64,000 nt of DNA, from positions 62,001 through 126,000 of the forward strand of contig NZ_AVPI01000012.1 of NCBI RefSeq assembly GCF_000768675.1. The letters are read 5' to 3'. Below are positions 24,807-40,511 of this stretch, one piece after another. Position 1 is the first letter of the stretch. Every line of letters begins with the position of its first letter. The notes under the pieces are model-generated. The model ran no database searches. It was not told the DNA's origin and was given only the letters and a program-made list of their open reading frames with translations. This DNA is from Knoellia flava TL1. GTDB lineage: Bacteria; Actinomycetota; Actinomycetes; Actinomycetales; Dermatophilaceae. The translations under genes were made by a program, and so were the position numbers.

Positions 24807-25294
24807 CCCGGGTGACGACAACGCGGGTGCTGTGGGCGCTGACGGCGCTGGCGCTCGTCGCCACCGTCGCGCTCGCTGCCACGCGAGGACGCGCCTGGTG
24901 GGACGCCCGGGCCACCGAGCAGGCGCAGAACGACGCGCTCGCCGCCGGACGCCAGCTGGCCGTGAACTTCGCGACGATCGACTACCGCAAGGTCGACGAG
25001 GACACCGACCGGGTCAAGGCGGGCGCGACGGGGGAGTTCCTCTCGAGCTACACCGCCCAGCTCGCGGACCTCAAGAAGGTCATCGTCGACAACAAGTCGG
25101 TGAGCAAGGTCGAGCGCTCCGAGGCCGCCCTCGTCGACGGCGACCGCGACTCGGCGACGGTCATCGTCGGGCTCATCGCGCCGACGAGCAACACCGTCGT
25201 GCCGTCGGGGGAGAAGAAGACCTACCGCACCAAGCTCGGGCTGCGGCTGGTGGGGGAGCAGTGGAAGGTGGAGCGCCTTGAGTTCGTCGGCTAA
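24803..25294 (+). CDS. Mce-associated membrane protein 1
   Basis: A 163-residue protein with one N-terminal helix (VLWALTALALVATVALAAT) and a C-terminal NTF2/cystatin-like domain (ALAAGRQLAVNFATIDYRKVDEDTDRVKAGATGEF). This matches the Mas (Mce-associated) proteins found after mceF. In mycobacteria such proteins stabilise Mce complexes. It overlaps mceF by four bases. Confidence 0.85.
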   Translation: MTRVTTTRVLWALTALALVATVALAATRGRAWWDARATEQAQNDALAAGRQLAVNFATIDYRKVDEDTDRVKAGATGEFLSSYTAQLADLKKVIVDNKSVSKVERSEAALVDGDRDSATVIVGLIAPTSNTVVPSGEKKTYRTKLGLRLVGEQWKVERLEFVG

Positions 25295-25976
25295 CCGTCG
25301 CCCCCGCGTCGCCGGGCAGCGCCGCCGTCCGGCACGTCCGGACGGTCCCGGCCTCGACCCCGCGACGACGCCGGTCGAGCAGGACGAGTCCGTCGAACTG
25401 GACGAGCCCGTCGCCCAGGAGGAGTCCATCGATCAGGACGAGTCCGTCGACGGGGCGACGGACAACAGCACCGAGACGTCCGAGGCTCCCGAGCCCACTC
25501 GCGGCCGACGCATCCTCGTCCCCGCCCTCGCGCTCGCGCTCAGCCTCGCCCTCCTCACCGCCGTCCTCCTCGTCACCCGCCACGACCCCGAGCAGCGCAG
25601 CCGCGACGCGAGCGCCGCACGGGCGACGGCCCGCTCGACGCTCGAGCAGGTCCTCAGCTACAACCACGAGACGATGACCCAGCAGATCCCGGCCAACCAG
25701 GCGCTGCTCACCGGAAAGTTCAAGGACGAGTTCGCTGCGACGATGACGAAGACGATCGTCCCGCTGGCGCAGAAGGACAGAACGGTCGTCAAGGCCCGCG
25801 CCTACGAGGTCGGCGTCATGTCGCAGACCGAGGACACGGTTGTCGTCCAGGCCTTCGTCAACCAGGCCCGCACGAGCGACACCCAGAAGGAGCCGTCGAT
25901 CGACCAGAACCGGGTCATCGCGACGATGACGCACGTCGGCAACCGCTGGCTCGTCTCCGCCCTCAAGGCCTACTGA
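25278..25976 (+). CDS. Mce-associated membrane protein 2 with acidic cytoplasmic arm
   Basis: A 232-residue paralogue of the preceding gene. The first ~75 residues are basic then acidic, with repeated EQDESVELDEP/DQDESVDG units. A membrane helix follows (ILVPALALALSLALLTAVLLV), then the NTF2-like domain (SAARATARSTLEQVLSYNHETM). The likely TTG start at 25278 overlaps the preceding gene by 17 nt. A downstream start would lose the acidic arm, so the exact start is uncertain. Confidence 0.8.
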   Translation: MSSSANRRPRVAGQRRRPARPDGPGLDPATTPVEQDESVELDEPVAQEESIDQDESVDGATDNSTETSEAPEPTRGRRILVPALALALSLALLTAVLLVTRHDPEQRSRDASAARATARSTLEQVLSYNHETMTQQIPANQALLTGKFKDEFAATMTKTIVPLAQKDRTVVKARAYEVGVMSQTEDTVVVQAFVNQARTSDTQKEPSIDQNRVIATMTHVGNRWLVSALKAY

Positions 25977-25980
25977 GCCG

Positions 25981-25998
25981 CGTCCGGCCGATCGGACG
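25981..25998 (+). terminator. Weak hairpin after the mce operon
   Basis: CGTCCG and CGGACG form a 6-bp stem around GCCGAT, a few bases after the stop. No T-tract follows; termination here is only plausible. Confidence 0.35.
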
Positions 25999-26025
25999 GG
26001 TTCGTCGACGCGCCCGGTCCGCGGT

Positions 26026-26031
26026 TACGGT
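26026..26031 (+). promoter_or_regulatory. -10 box of the lipoprotein gene
   Basis: TACGGT lies 34 nt before ATG 26066, which has its own GGGAGGGA ribosome binding site. This implies the lipoprotein has a separate message from the mce operon. Confidence 0.45.
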
Positions 26032-26065
26032 GGAACGCAAACCAACCGGGAGGGACCCGCACCCC

Positions 26066-26818
26066 ATGAAGATCACCCTGCGCCGCACCGGCGGCGCTGC
26101 ACTGGCCCTGGCCGGCCTGCTCGCGCTCGGCGCGTGCGGCTCCGACGGCACCTCGGCGGAGGGCGCTGGAACCTCCGAGAAGGCCGATGCCGCCCAGGGC
26201 GACACGGTCGACGCCGGCGAGGTCGCCGGCCGGATGGTCAAGGCCATGGAGAAGGCCGGCAGCGGCACGATGACGATGAAGACCGGCGGCCAGGAGGCCA
26301 CCGGCGACTTCCGCTACACCGACGGCAAGCTCGAGCAGCGCACCAAGGTGCCGGTCGAGGGCGCCGAGATGGAGATCATCGCCGTCGGCGACTTCGTCTA
26401 CCTCAAGGGGCTCCCGGGCCAGTCCAAGCCGTGGGTCAAGATCGACCCGACCGCGACGGACCCCGTGAGCCAGATGTTCAAGGGCATCGTCGAGGGCGGC
26501 GTGAGCGACCCGACGAAGATGGCCGCGAACCTCAAGGGCACCCGGGCCACCGTCAAGGCCGAGTCGGGCGACACGACGACCTACGAGTTCACCGTCGACC
26601 CGGCGAAGGCGCTCGGGTCGACCGCCTCCGCGCCCGCCGGTTCCAAGCCACTGACGATGACCTACGTCCTCGACAAGGAGGACCGTCCCGTGACGATCGC
26701 GACGTCCGCCGCGGGCCAGAAGATCGAGGTCGCCTACAGCGACTGGGGCAAGAAGGTCGAGATCGCCGCCCCGCCCGCCGACCAGGTCGGCGCGCTGAGC
26801 ATCCCCTCCGCCGGCTGA
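26066..26818 (+). CDS. LppX/LprG-like lipoprotein
   Basis: A 250-residue predicted lipoprotein: signal (MKITLRRTGGAALALAGLLALGAC) with lipobox LGAC and Cys at about 24. The mature part (AGEVAGRMVKAMEKAGSGTMTMKTGGQEATGDFRYTDG) and the later beta-rich half resemble the LolA-like LppX/LprG fold that carries lipids or lipoglycans in actinobacterial envelopes. Its position next to the mce operon suits lipid traffic, but a ligand cannot be named. Confidence 0.75.
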   Translation: MKITLRRTGGAALALAGLLALGACGSDGTSAEGAGTSEKADAAQGDTVDAGEVAGRMVKAMEKAGSGTMTMKTGGQEATGDFRYTDGKLEQRTKVPVEGAEMEIIAVGDFVYLKGLPGQSKPWVKIDPTATDPVSQMFKGIVEGGVSDPTKMAANLKGTRATVKAESGDTTTYEFTVDPAKALGSTASAPAGSKPLTMTYVLDKEDRPVTIATSAAGQKIEVAYSDWGKKVEIAAPPADQVGALSIPSAG

Positions 26819-26829
26819 CCGGCCTGCTG

Positions 26830-26885
26830 CTCGACTTCTTGCCCAGATGGGACAGCTCGCTGGCGCATCTGGGCAAGAAGTCGAG
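26830..26885 (+). terminator. Perfect 20-bp inverted repeat after the lipoprotein gene
   Basis: CTCGACTTCTTGCCCAGATG (26830-26849) and its exact reverse complement (26866-26885) flank a 16-nt loop. There is no T-tract. It is much longer than a normal terminator stem and less GC-rich than its surroundings, so it may be a dispersed palindromic repeat that also terminates. Confidence 0.6.
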
Positions 26886-26891
26886 GGTCGA

Positions 26892-26922
26892 TTTGGCCGC
26901 CGGGCGCTCGCCCGTCTACTGT
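26892..26922 (+). promoter_or_regulatory. rplJ promoter candidate
   Basis: TTTGGC (26892-26897, in the context GATTTGG) and TACTGT (26917-26922) with a 19-nt spacer. The GATTTGG context recurs at the rpsL and rpsJ promoters. Confidence 0.45.
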
Positions 26923-27130
26923 GTCCCTTGACCAAAGACCGCCGGTTGTCCGGTGCACCCGCACCAGGCCGAAGGTTCCGCGAGAGCGGGCGACCAGCGC
27001 AGGCCGAGTTTCACCGCGACAGACGGCGTATGCCGCCTCCTCGCCCATGTGAGCCCCGCGCCCTGCGCCGGGGCTCGATCTGTTTGACGTGGATCCTTCC
27101 CGGAGGTCGTACCGACGGAAGGAGGCCCGA
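26923..27130 (+). promoter_or_regulatory. rplJL leader with attenuator-like hairpin
   Basis: This ~200-nt untranslated leader precedes rplJ. At 27051-27076 GAGCCCCG pairs with CGGGGCTC, followed by GATCTGTTT, like an attenuator. Upstream (about 26935-27000) a GC-rich structured stretch is where an L10-L12 autoregulatory binding site would be expected. Binding by L10 is inferred from the family and not read from the sequence. Confidence 0.4.
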
Positions 27131-27757
27131 ATGTCTCGTGCAGACAAGTCCGCGGCGATCGCCGAGCTCGCGGAGAAGTTCCGCAGCTCCAACGCCGCTG
27201 TTCTCACGGAGTACCGCGGGCTCTCGGTGGCACAGATCACCGAGCTTCGTGGCGCCCTTCGTGGCAACGCGACCTACGCCGTGGTCAAGAACACGCTGAC
27301 CGAGCTCGCCGCCAAGGAGGCCGGAGTCACGGCCTTCGACGGCCAGCTCGTGGGGCCGTCGGCCATCGCCTTCGTCGAAGGCGACCCGGTCGAGGCAGCC
27401 AAGGGTCTGCGTGACTTCGCCAAGGCAAACCCCCTCCTCGTGATCAAGGGCGGGCTGCTCGAGGGCAAGGCCCTCAGCGCCGCCGAGATCACGAAGCTCG
27501 CGGACCTCGAGTCCCGCGAGGTTCTCCTCGCCAAGCTGGCGGGCGCCATGAACGCCTCGCTCAGCAAGGCCGTCTACCTCTTCGCCGCGCCGCTGTCGCA
27601 GACCGCTCGGGTCGTCGACGCGCTGCGCGCCAAGGTCGAGGTCGAGGGGCCGGCTGCCGCCGCCCCCGCGGCCGAGGCCGTCGAGGAGACCCCCGCCGAG
27701 ACCGCTCCCGCGGCCGAGGCAACCGAAGACGTCGCCACGGGTGGCGACGACGCCTGA
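27131..27757 (+). CDS. rplJ: 50S ribosomal protein L10
   Basis: A 208-residue L10, the base of the L12 stalk. The RNA-binding N-terminal domain ([46 protein letters not shown]) is followed by the helix that holds L12 dimers and an Ala/Glu-rich tail ([17 protein letters not shown]) longer than in E. coli. ATG 27131 follows GGAAGGAGG. The upstream frame into the leader is ignored. Confidence 0.97.
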   Translation: MSRADKSAAIAELAEKFRSSNAAVLTEYRGLSVAQITELRGALRGNATYAVVKNTLTELAAKEAGVTAFDGQLVGPSAIAFVEGDPVEAAKGLRDFAKANPLLVIKGGLLEGKALSAAEITKLADLESREVLLAKLAGAMNASLSKAVYLFAAPLSQTARVVDALRAKVEVEGPAAAAPAAEAVEETPAETAPAAEATEDVATGGDDA

Positions 27758-27833
27758 GACCCGAGCCCTGCTCGAGTCCCAGGAAAACACCAACCGCCAC
27801 TCACGGCATACACGAAGTAGAAAGGCAGCCATC

Positions 27834-28226
27834 ATGGCCAAGCTCAGCACCGACGAGCTCCTTGAGGCCTTCAAGGAGATGACCCTCATCGAGCTCTCCG
27901 AGTTCGTCAAGCAGTTCGAGGACACCTTCGGCGTCACCGCCGCCGCGCCCGTCGCGGTCGCGGCTGCCGGCGCCCCGGCCGGTGGCGGCGACGCCGCTGG
28001 CGGCGCGGAGGAGCAGGACGAGTTCGACGTCGTCCTCACCGCTGCCGGCGACAAGAAGATCGCCGTCATCAAGGAGGTCCGCGCGCTGACCTCCCTCGGT
28101 CTCAAGGAGGCCAAGGACCTCGTCGACGGCGCCCCGAAGCCCGTCCTCGAGAAGGTCGACAAGGCTGCGGCCGAGAAGGCCAAGGAGCAGCTCGAGGGCG
28201 CTGGCGCGACCGTCGAGCTCAAGTGA
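27834..28226 (+). CDS. rplL: 50S ribosomal protein L7/L12
   Basis: A 130-residue L12: N-terminal dimerisation domain ([29 protein letters not shown]), Ala/Gly hinge, and C-terminal factor-binding domain ([28 protein letters not shown]). It recruits EF-Tu and EF-G. It follows rplJ after 76 nt and is closed by a strong terminator. Confidence 0.97.
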   Translation: MAKLSTDELLEAFKEMTLIELSEFVKQFEDTFGVTAAAPVAVAAAGAPAGGGDAAGGAEEQDEFDVVLTAAGDKKIAVIKEVRALTSLGLKEAKDLVDGAPKPVLEKVDKAAAEKAKEQLEGAGATVELK

Positions 28227-28256
28227 GCTGAGCCTCGACAGAGGCTGACTCGCCGT

Positions 28257-28297
28257 GAACGGGCGGGGTGGATCCACGAGATCCGCCCCGCCCGTTC
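28257..28297 (+). terminator. rplL terminator
   Basis: A 17-bp stem, GAACGGGCGGGGTGGAT with ATCCGCCCCGCCCGTTC, one G-U wobble, 7-nt loop CCACGAG. It lies 30 nt after the stop. Confidence 0.85.
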
Positions 28298-28462
28298 CGC
28301 ATCCCCGGCGACCCCCAAGGGGGTCGACACGCCCGTCGGAGCACGGGACCCGCTTGACGTGCGCGTCCTCTCCAGTCATCCTTTCCGGGTCACACCGCGT
28401 GCCTCCCGCATGCGACGGCTGACCGGACCCGCATCCCGCCCGGAGGGCGCGATTGGACAGGG

Positions 28463-28492
28463 TTGGACTGTTGCGCCCCTTTTGTCTAGACT
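28463..28492 (+). promoter_or_regulatory. rpoB promoter
   Basis: TTGGAC (28463-28468) and TAGACT (28487-28492) with an 18-nt spacer, implying a start near 28499 and a ~170-nt leader. The rest of 28298-28666 carries no gene. The same TAGACT -10 occurs upstream of tuf. Confidence 0.6.
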
Positions 28493-28666
28493 GTTGCTTT
28501 GCCCTGCCCATGACCTTCGCCTGCTCTCGTCGAGCGACCTCCGCCGTGTCCCCGCCGCACCCCGGCCCTTGCACGCGCACCTGGTCCTTCGACCGTCGAG
28601 ATCGGCTCGGGTGTCGTGGGCCTGGCGACCACCGTTGAAAACACATGGCCAGTGGAAGGACCATCC

Positions 28667-32155
<3,489 letters not shown>

Positions 32156-32157
32156 CC

Positions 32158-32212
32158 CGTATGCCGTGCGCTCACCCCACGCACGCAGCGCCAGGTGAGC
32201 GCACGGCATACG
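32158..32212 (+). terminator. 19-bp hairpin between rpoB and rpoC built from GTATGCCG octamers
   Basis: CGTATGCCGTGCGCTCACC (32158-32176) pairs perfectly with GGTGAGCGCACGGCATACG (32194-32212) around a 17-nt loop. No T-tract follows. Full termination here would cut rpoC off, so it must be read through, processed, or paired with an unseen rpoC promoter. Confidence 0.6.
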
Positions 32213-32268
32213 CAGCCCGCTTCCGACCCACATTCGAACTTTTTTAGAGACACGAGAGAAGGAACCAC

Positions 32269-36159
<3,891 letters not shown>

Positions 36160-36180
36160 GTCGAGTCCTGCCTGACACGC

Positions 36181-36225
36181 AAGGGCGGGTATGCCGTGTG
36201 GTCCCCACACGGCATACCCGCCCTT
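36181..36225 (+). terminator. rpoC terminator, 21-bp perfect hairpin containing GTATGCCG octamers
   Basis: The 21 bases at 36181-36201 pair perfectly with 36205-36225, leaving a TCC loop. The stem centre is GTATGCCG/CGGCATAC. It lies 22 nt after the rpoC stop. Confidence 0.85.
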
Positions 36226-36247
36226 CGTCGTCCCACAGCCGCGCCTC

Positions 36248-36287
36248 GTGTGCCCGAGCGGAAGCCGGGCCTTCCGCTCAGGCACAC
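36248..36287. terminator. Second hairpin between rpoC and the GNAT gene
   Basis: GTGTGCC and GAGCGGAAG on the left pair with CTTCCGCTC and GGCACAC on the right, one mismatch, 6-nt loop. It is symmetric, so it may be a back-up terminator or a regulatory site just upstream of the acetyltransferase start. Confidence 0.5.
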
Positions 36288-36312
36288 AGGGCAGGGGTGA
36301 GAGGGTGTGCGC

Positions 36313-36846
36313 ATGCGTGACGACATGATCATCCGGCGCGAGCGGCCCGAGGACGCCGCGGCGGTGGCGGCGCTCCACGACGACGCGTTCGTGCGCGTCG
36401 AGGGGGCGGCGCGCTCGGTCGAGTCGAGCCTCGTCGACGAGCTGCGCGGCGACGGTGACGTCATCGACGAGCTCACCTTCGTCGCCGAGCTCGACGGCGA
36501 GGTCGTCGGCCACGTCCTCTGCTCGGCCGCGACGCTGGGGGAGGGGGCCTCGGTCGGGCTCGGTCCCATCGCCGTCACCCCGGCCCTCCAGCGGCAGGGC
36601 ATCGGAGCCGCGCTCATGGCGTCGGTCATCGCCTCGGCCGAGCAGCGTGGCGACGCGGCCATCGTGCTGCTCGGCGACCCGGACTACTACGGGCACTTCG
36701 GCTTCCGCCCGGCAGTCGAGCTCGGCATCGGCTCACCTGGCCCGTGGGAGGACCGCTACTTCCAGGTCAAGACGCTGCGCGCCTGGCGCCCCGAGCTGGC
36801 CGGACCGTTCCGCTACGCGCCGGCCTTCGAGCGCCTCGAGGCCTGA
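36313..36846 (+). CDS. GNAT family N-acetyltransferase (YhbS-like)
   Basis: A 177-residue acetyltransferase. It has the N-terminal [22 protein letters not shown], the acetyl-CoA P-loop-like motif [20 protein letters not shown], and the YhbS signature [11 protein letters not shown]. The acceptor is unknown. ATG 36313 is preceded at 6 nt by GAGGGT, a poor -10, so a leaderless start is possible but weak; GTG 36307 is the alternative. Confidence 0.85.
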   Translation: MRDDMIIRRERPEDAAAVAALHDDAFVRVEGAARSVESSLVDELRGDGDVIDELTFVAELDGEVVGHVLCSAATLGEGASVGLGPIAVTPALQRQGIGAALMASVIASAEQRGDAAIVLLGDPDYYGHFGFRPAVELGIGSPGPWEDRYFQVKTLRAWRPELAGPFRYAPAFERLEA

Positions 36847-36860
36847 GCGGCCCACCCGTT

Positions 36861-36902
36861 GCGTCCGCAACTGTGGTGGCCGGGCCGTCATTCCTGCGGA
36901 CG
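36861..36902 (+). repeat. 42-bp intergenic repeat, copy 1
   Basis: It begins GCGTCCGCAACTGTGGTGG and ends TCATTCCTGCGGACG; 39 of 42 bases are shared with copy 2 at 36923-36964. Each copy is closed by an inverted repeat CGTCCGCA/TGCGGACG. Confidence 0.8.
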
Positions 36903-36922
36903 TTGGCGGTGCCTCAGCCGCA

Positions 36923-36964
36923 GCGTCCGCAACTGTGGTGGCCAGAGCGTCATTCCTGCGGACG
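36923..36964 (+). repeat. 42-bp intergenic repeat, copy 2
   Basis: The second copy, 62 nt downstream of the first in the same orientation. The three differences fall together in the middle (CGGGCCG versus CAGAGCG). The stretch 36847-37261 otherwise holds only the rpsL promoter and leader; no gene is seen. Confidence 0.8.
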
Positions 36965-36993
36965 CAAGTGCCGCCTGATTCCGCCCGGGACGA

Positions 36994-37023
36994 TTTGGTG
37001 GGCACCCGGCATACCGGTATCGT
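36994..37023 (+). promoter_or_regulatory. rpsL operon promoter
   Basis: TTTGGT/TTGGTG (36994-37000, context GATTTGGT) and TATCGT (37018-37023) with a 17-18 nt spacer. A CGGCATAC octamer overlaps the spacer. A ~230-nt leader separates it from rpsL. Confidence 0.55.
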
Positions 37024-37261
37024 GGAGAACCGTGTCTGGCTAGGACCAGAGCACACGTGCCCAGTGCGAGAGCGCAGGGCCGCCCACCTCTCGCCGGGCG
37101 CCCCACCCACAGAACGAGTCGACACCGTCGATGCGGCCTGTGACGGGGAGTGCAGGGGAGAGCACCCGGTGCGACACACCCGACCGCGGGGGTCGAGCGC
37201 CGGGCATCCAAGGAGTCGCGGCAGCCGCCGTGGCATCGACCAGACAGACAAAGGATCCAGG

Positions 37262-37636
37262 TTGCCTACCATCAACCAGCTGGTGCGCAAGGGCCGGCAG
37301 GACAAGACCTCGAAGGTCTCCACTCCTGCCCTCAAGGGCTCGCCGCAGCGCCGCGGTGTGTGCACGCGCGTGTACACCACCACCCCCAAGAAGCCGAACT
37401 CCGCGCTCCGCAAGGTCGCGCGCGTCAAGCTCACCTCGGGCATCGAGGTCACGGCCTACATCCCCGGTGAGGGCCACAACCTCCAGGAGCACTCGATCGT
37501 GCTCGTCCGCGGTGGCCGTGTGAAGGACCTCCCCGGCGTCCGCTACAAGATCATCCGTGGCTCGCTCGACACCCAGGGTGTCAAGAACCGCAAGCAGGCT
37601 CGCAGCCGCTACGGCGCCAAGAAGGAGAAGAAGTAA
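37262..37636 (+). CDS. rpsL: 30S ribosomal protein S12
   Basis: A 124-residue S12. The start is TTG 37262 after AAGGATC; the peptide then reads [12 protein letters not shown] as in the family. Streptomycin-site residues are wild type: the Lys in [13 protein letters not shown] and the KDLPGVRYK loop. The TAA overlaps the rpsG ATG by one base. Confidence 0.97.
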   Translation: MPTINQLVRKGRQDKTSKVSTPALKGSPQRRGVCTRVYTTTPKKPNSALRKVARVKLTSGIEVTAYIPGEGHNLQEHSIVLVRGGRVKDLPGVRYKIIRGSLDTQGVKNRKQARSRYGAKKEKK

Positions 37637-38106
37637 TGCCTCGTAAGGGCCCCGCTCCGAAGCGCCCCCTCGTCATCGACCCGGTCTACCAGAGCCCGCT
37701 CGTGACCCAGCTCGTCAACAAGATCCTCCTCGACGGCAAGAAGTCCATCGCCGAGACGATCGTCTACGGCGCCCTCGAGGGTGCCCGCGAGAAGACCGGC
37801 ACCGACCCGGTGCTGCTCCTCAAGCGCGCGCTGGACAACATCAAGCCGACCCTCGAGGTCAAGTCCCGCCGCGTCGGCGGTGCGACCTACCAGGTCCCGA
37901 TCGAGGTCAAGCCCAACCGCGCCACGACCCTGTCGCTGCGCTGGCTGGTCGGCTACTCGCGTCAGCGTCGTGAGAAGACGATGACCGAGCGCCTCATGAA
38001 CGAGATCCTCGACGCCTCCAACGGTCTCGGCGCCGCAGTCAAGCGCCGCGAGGACACGCACAAGATGGCCGAGTCCAACCGGGCCTTCGCGCACTACCGC
38101 TGGTGA
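37636..38106 (+). CDS. rpsG: 30S ribosomal protein S7
   Basis: A 156-residue S7, the primary binder of the 3' major domain of 16S rRNA. Typical segments are [41 protein letters not shown], and [21 protein letters not shown] at the C-terminus. It starts on the last base of rpsL and is followed by an 18-bp hairpin before fusA. Confidence 0.97.
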   Translation: MPRKGPAPKRPLVIDPVYQSPLVTQLVNKILLDGKKSIAETIVYGALEGAREKTGTDPVLLLKRALDNIKPTLEVKSRRVGGATYQVPIEVKPNRATTLSLRWLVGYSRQRREKTMTERLMNEILDASNGLGAAVKRREDTHKMAESNRAFAHYRW

Positions 38107-38112
38107 CAGCGA

Positions 38113-38152
38113 CCGGTATGCCGGCCGCCCACCCGGGCGGCCGGCATACCGG
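38113..38152 (+). terminator. 18-bp perfect hairpin between rpsG and fusA with GTATGCCG octamers
   Basis: CCGGTATGCCGGCCGCCC (38113-38130) pairs with GGGCGGCCGGCATACCGG (38135-38152) around ACCC. No T-tract. It lies between genes usually cotranscribed, so it may attenuate or mark a processing site. Confidence 0.65.
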
Positions 38153-38229
38153 GATCGCGGTCAGACACGGCCGCACACAGCACGACCGCACAGCAGAACT
38201 TCCGCAACGAGCGAGATGAGACAACCGCA

Positions 38230-40347
38230 GTGGCACTCGACGTCCTGACGGACCTGACCAAGGTCCGCAACATCGGCATCATGGCGCACATCGACGCCGG
38301 CAAGACGACGACGACGGAGCGCATCCTCTTCTACACCGGCGTCAACCACAAGATCGGCGAGACGCACGACGGCGCCTCGACGACCGACTGGATGGAGCAG
38401 GAGAAGGAGCGCGGCATCACGATCACGTCGGCCGCCGTGACCTCCTTCTGGAACAACAACCAGGTCAACATCATCGACACCCCCGGTCACGTCGACTTCA
38501 CCGTCGAGGTCGAGCGCTCGCTGCGCGTCCTCGACGGCGCCGTCGCCGTCTTCGACGGCAAGGAAGGCGTCGAGCCCCAGTCCGAGACCGTGTGGCGTCA
38601 GGCCGACAAGTACGACGTCCCCCGCATCGCGTTCGTCAACAAGATGGACAAGCTGGGCGCGGACTTCTACTTCACCGTCCAGACCATCAAGGACCGTCTC
38701 GGCGCCGAGCCGCTCGTCATCCAGCTGCCGATCGGCGCGGAGAACGACTTCATCGGTGTCATCGACCTCGTCGAGATGCGTGCCCTCGTGTGGCCCGGCG
38801 ACGCCAAGGGTGACGTCACCATGGGCGCCAAGTACGAGGTCCAGGAGATCCCCGCGGACCTCCAGGCCAAGGCCGAGGAGTACCGCCACCACCTCATCGA
38901 GCGCGTCGCCGAGTCCGACGACGACCTCATGGAGAAGTACCTCGGTGGCGAGGAGCTCACGGTCGCCGAGATCAAGGCCGGCATCCGCAAGCTCACCGTC
39001 ACCTCGGAGCTCTACCCGATCCTCTGTGGCTCGGCGTTCAAGAACCGCGGTGTCCAGCCGATGCTCGACGCGGTCGTCGACTACCTCCCGTCCCCGCTCG
39101 ACGTCCCGCCGATGGTGGGTCACAAGCCGGGCGACGAGGCCACCGAGATGACCCGCAAGCCGAGCAAGGACGAGCCGTTCTCGGCCCTGGCCTTCAAGGT
39201 CGCGGCGCACCCGTTCTTCGGCACGCTCACCTTCATCCGCGTCTACTCCGGTCGCATCGCCGCCGGCTCGCCGGTCGTCAACACGACCAAGGGCCGCAAG
39301 GAGCGCGTCGGCAAGCTCTTCCAGATGCACGCCAACAAGGAGAACCCGGTCGAGGAGGCGCTGGCGGGTCACATCTACGCCGCGATCGGCCTCAAGGACA
39401 CCACCACCGGTGACACCCTGAGCGACCCGGACCACCAGATCGTCCTCGAGTCGATGTCGTTCCCCGACCCGGTCATCCAGGTCGCGATCGAGCCCAAGAC
39501 CAAGGGTGACCAGGAGAAGCTCTCCACGGCCATCCAGAAGCTCTCGGCCGAGGACCCGACCTTCCAGGTCCACCTCGACGAGGACACGGGCCAGACGATC
39601 ATCGCCGGCATGGGCGAGCTCCACCTCGACATCCTCGTCGACCGCATGAAGCGCGAGTTCAAGGTCGAGGCCAACGTCGGCAAGCCGCAGGTCGCCTACC
39701 GCGAGACCATCCGTCGCACGGTCGAGAAGCACGACTACACCCACAAGAAGCAGACCGGTGGATCCGGTCAGTTCGCGAAGGTGCAGATCAGCCTCGAGCC
39801 CCTCGACACCACCGAGGGCGGCGAGCTCTACGAGTTCGAGAACAAGGTCACCGGTGGTCGCGTCCCGCGCGAGTACATCCCCTCGGTCGACGCCGGTATC
39901 CAGGACGCCATGCAGTACGGCGTGCTCGCCGGCTACCCGCTCGTCGGGATCAAGGCCGCGCTGCTCGACGGTGCGTACCACGACGTCGACTCCTCGGAGA
40001 TGGCGTTCAAGATCGCCGGGTCGATGGCGCTCAAGGAGGCCGTCCGCAAGGCCGACCCCGTGATCCTCGAGCCGATGATGGCCGTCGAGGTGCGTACGCC
40101 CGAGGAGTACATGGGCGACGTCATCGGCGACATCAACGCGCGCCGTGGCCACATCCAGGCCATGGAGGACATCAGCGGCGCCAAGGTCGTCAAGGGCCTC
40201 GTCCCGCTGTCGGAGATGTTCGGCTACGTCGGCGACCTCCGGTCGAAGACCCAGGGCCGGGCGAACTACTCGATGGAGTTCGACTCCTACGCCGAGGTTC
40301 CCAAGTCCGTGGCCGAGGAGATCATCGCCAAGACCCGGGGCGAGTGA
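38230..40347 (+). CDS. fusA: Elongation factor G
   Basis: A 705-residue translocase GTPase. G1 is [16 protein letters not shown]2 lies around [10 protein letters not shown]3 is [10 protein letters not shown]4 is VNKMDKLGA, and G5 is near [11 protein letters not shown]. Domains II to V follow, ending [16 protein letters not shown]. The GTG start has only a weak upstream AG-rich site. Confidence 0.98.
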   Translation: MALDVLTDLTKVRNIGIMAHIDAGKTTTTERILFYTGVNHKIGETHDGASTTDWMEQEKERGITITSAAVTSFWNNNQVNIIDTPGHVDFTVEVERSLRVLDGAVAVFDGKEGVEPQSETVWRQADKYDVPRIAFVNKMDKLGADFYFTVQTIKDRLGAEPLVIQLPIGAENDFIGVIDLVEMRALVWPGDAKGDVTMGAKYEVQEIPADLQAKAEEYRHHLIERVAESDDDLMEKYLGGEELTVAEIKAGIRKLTVTSELYPILCGSAFKNRGVQPMLDAVVDYLPSPLDVPPMVGHKPGDEATEMTRKPSKDEPFSALAFKVAAHPFFGTLTFIRVYSGRIAAGSPVVNTTKGRKERVGKLFQMHANKENPVEEALAGHIYAAIGLKDTTTGDTLSDPDHQIVLESMSFPDPVIQVAIEPKTKGDQEKLSTAIQKLSAEDPTFQVHLDEDTGQTIIAGMGELHLDILVDRMKREFKVEANVGKPQVAYRETIRRTVEKHDYTHKKQTGGSGQFAKVQISLEPLDTTEGGELYEFENKVTGGRVPREYIPSVDAGIQDAMQYGVLAGYPLVGIKAALLDGAYHDVDSSEMAFKIAGSMALKEAVRKADPVILEPMMAVEVRTPEEYMGDVIGDINARRGHIQAMEDISGAKVVKGLVPLSEMFGYVGDLRSKTQGRANYSMEFDSYAEVPKSVAEEIIAKTRGE

Positions 40348-40351
40348 CCGC

Positions 40352-40357
40352 TAGACT
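40352..40357 (+). promoter_or_regulatory. Possible tuf promoter -10 box
   Basis: TAGACT, identical to the rpoB -10, lies immediately after the fusA stop and ~155 nt before tuf. A second, tuf-only promoter here is common in actinobacteria. The -35 is unclear. Confidence 0.45.
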
Positions 40358-40511
40358 GGTCGCTGGTCCGGACAACTGAACGACACGGCACACGGCATCG
40401 ACCGTCCTGCCCCGTCGGTCACCATCCAGAACAACCAATCCCAAGTACGACGCCACGTCCCGCCCGGTCGTAAGGCGTAACACCCAAGAAGAGTCCTGAG
40501 GAGGACATCAA

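Noticed and set aside
36861-36964. 42-bp repeats as a CRISPR array or transposon ends
   Set aside because: Only two copies with a 20-nt gap, no cas or transposase gene, and no target-site duplication seen.
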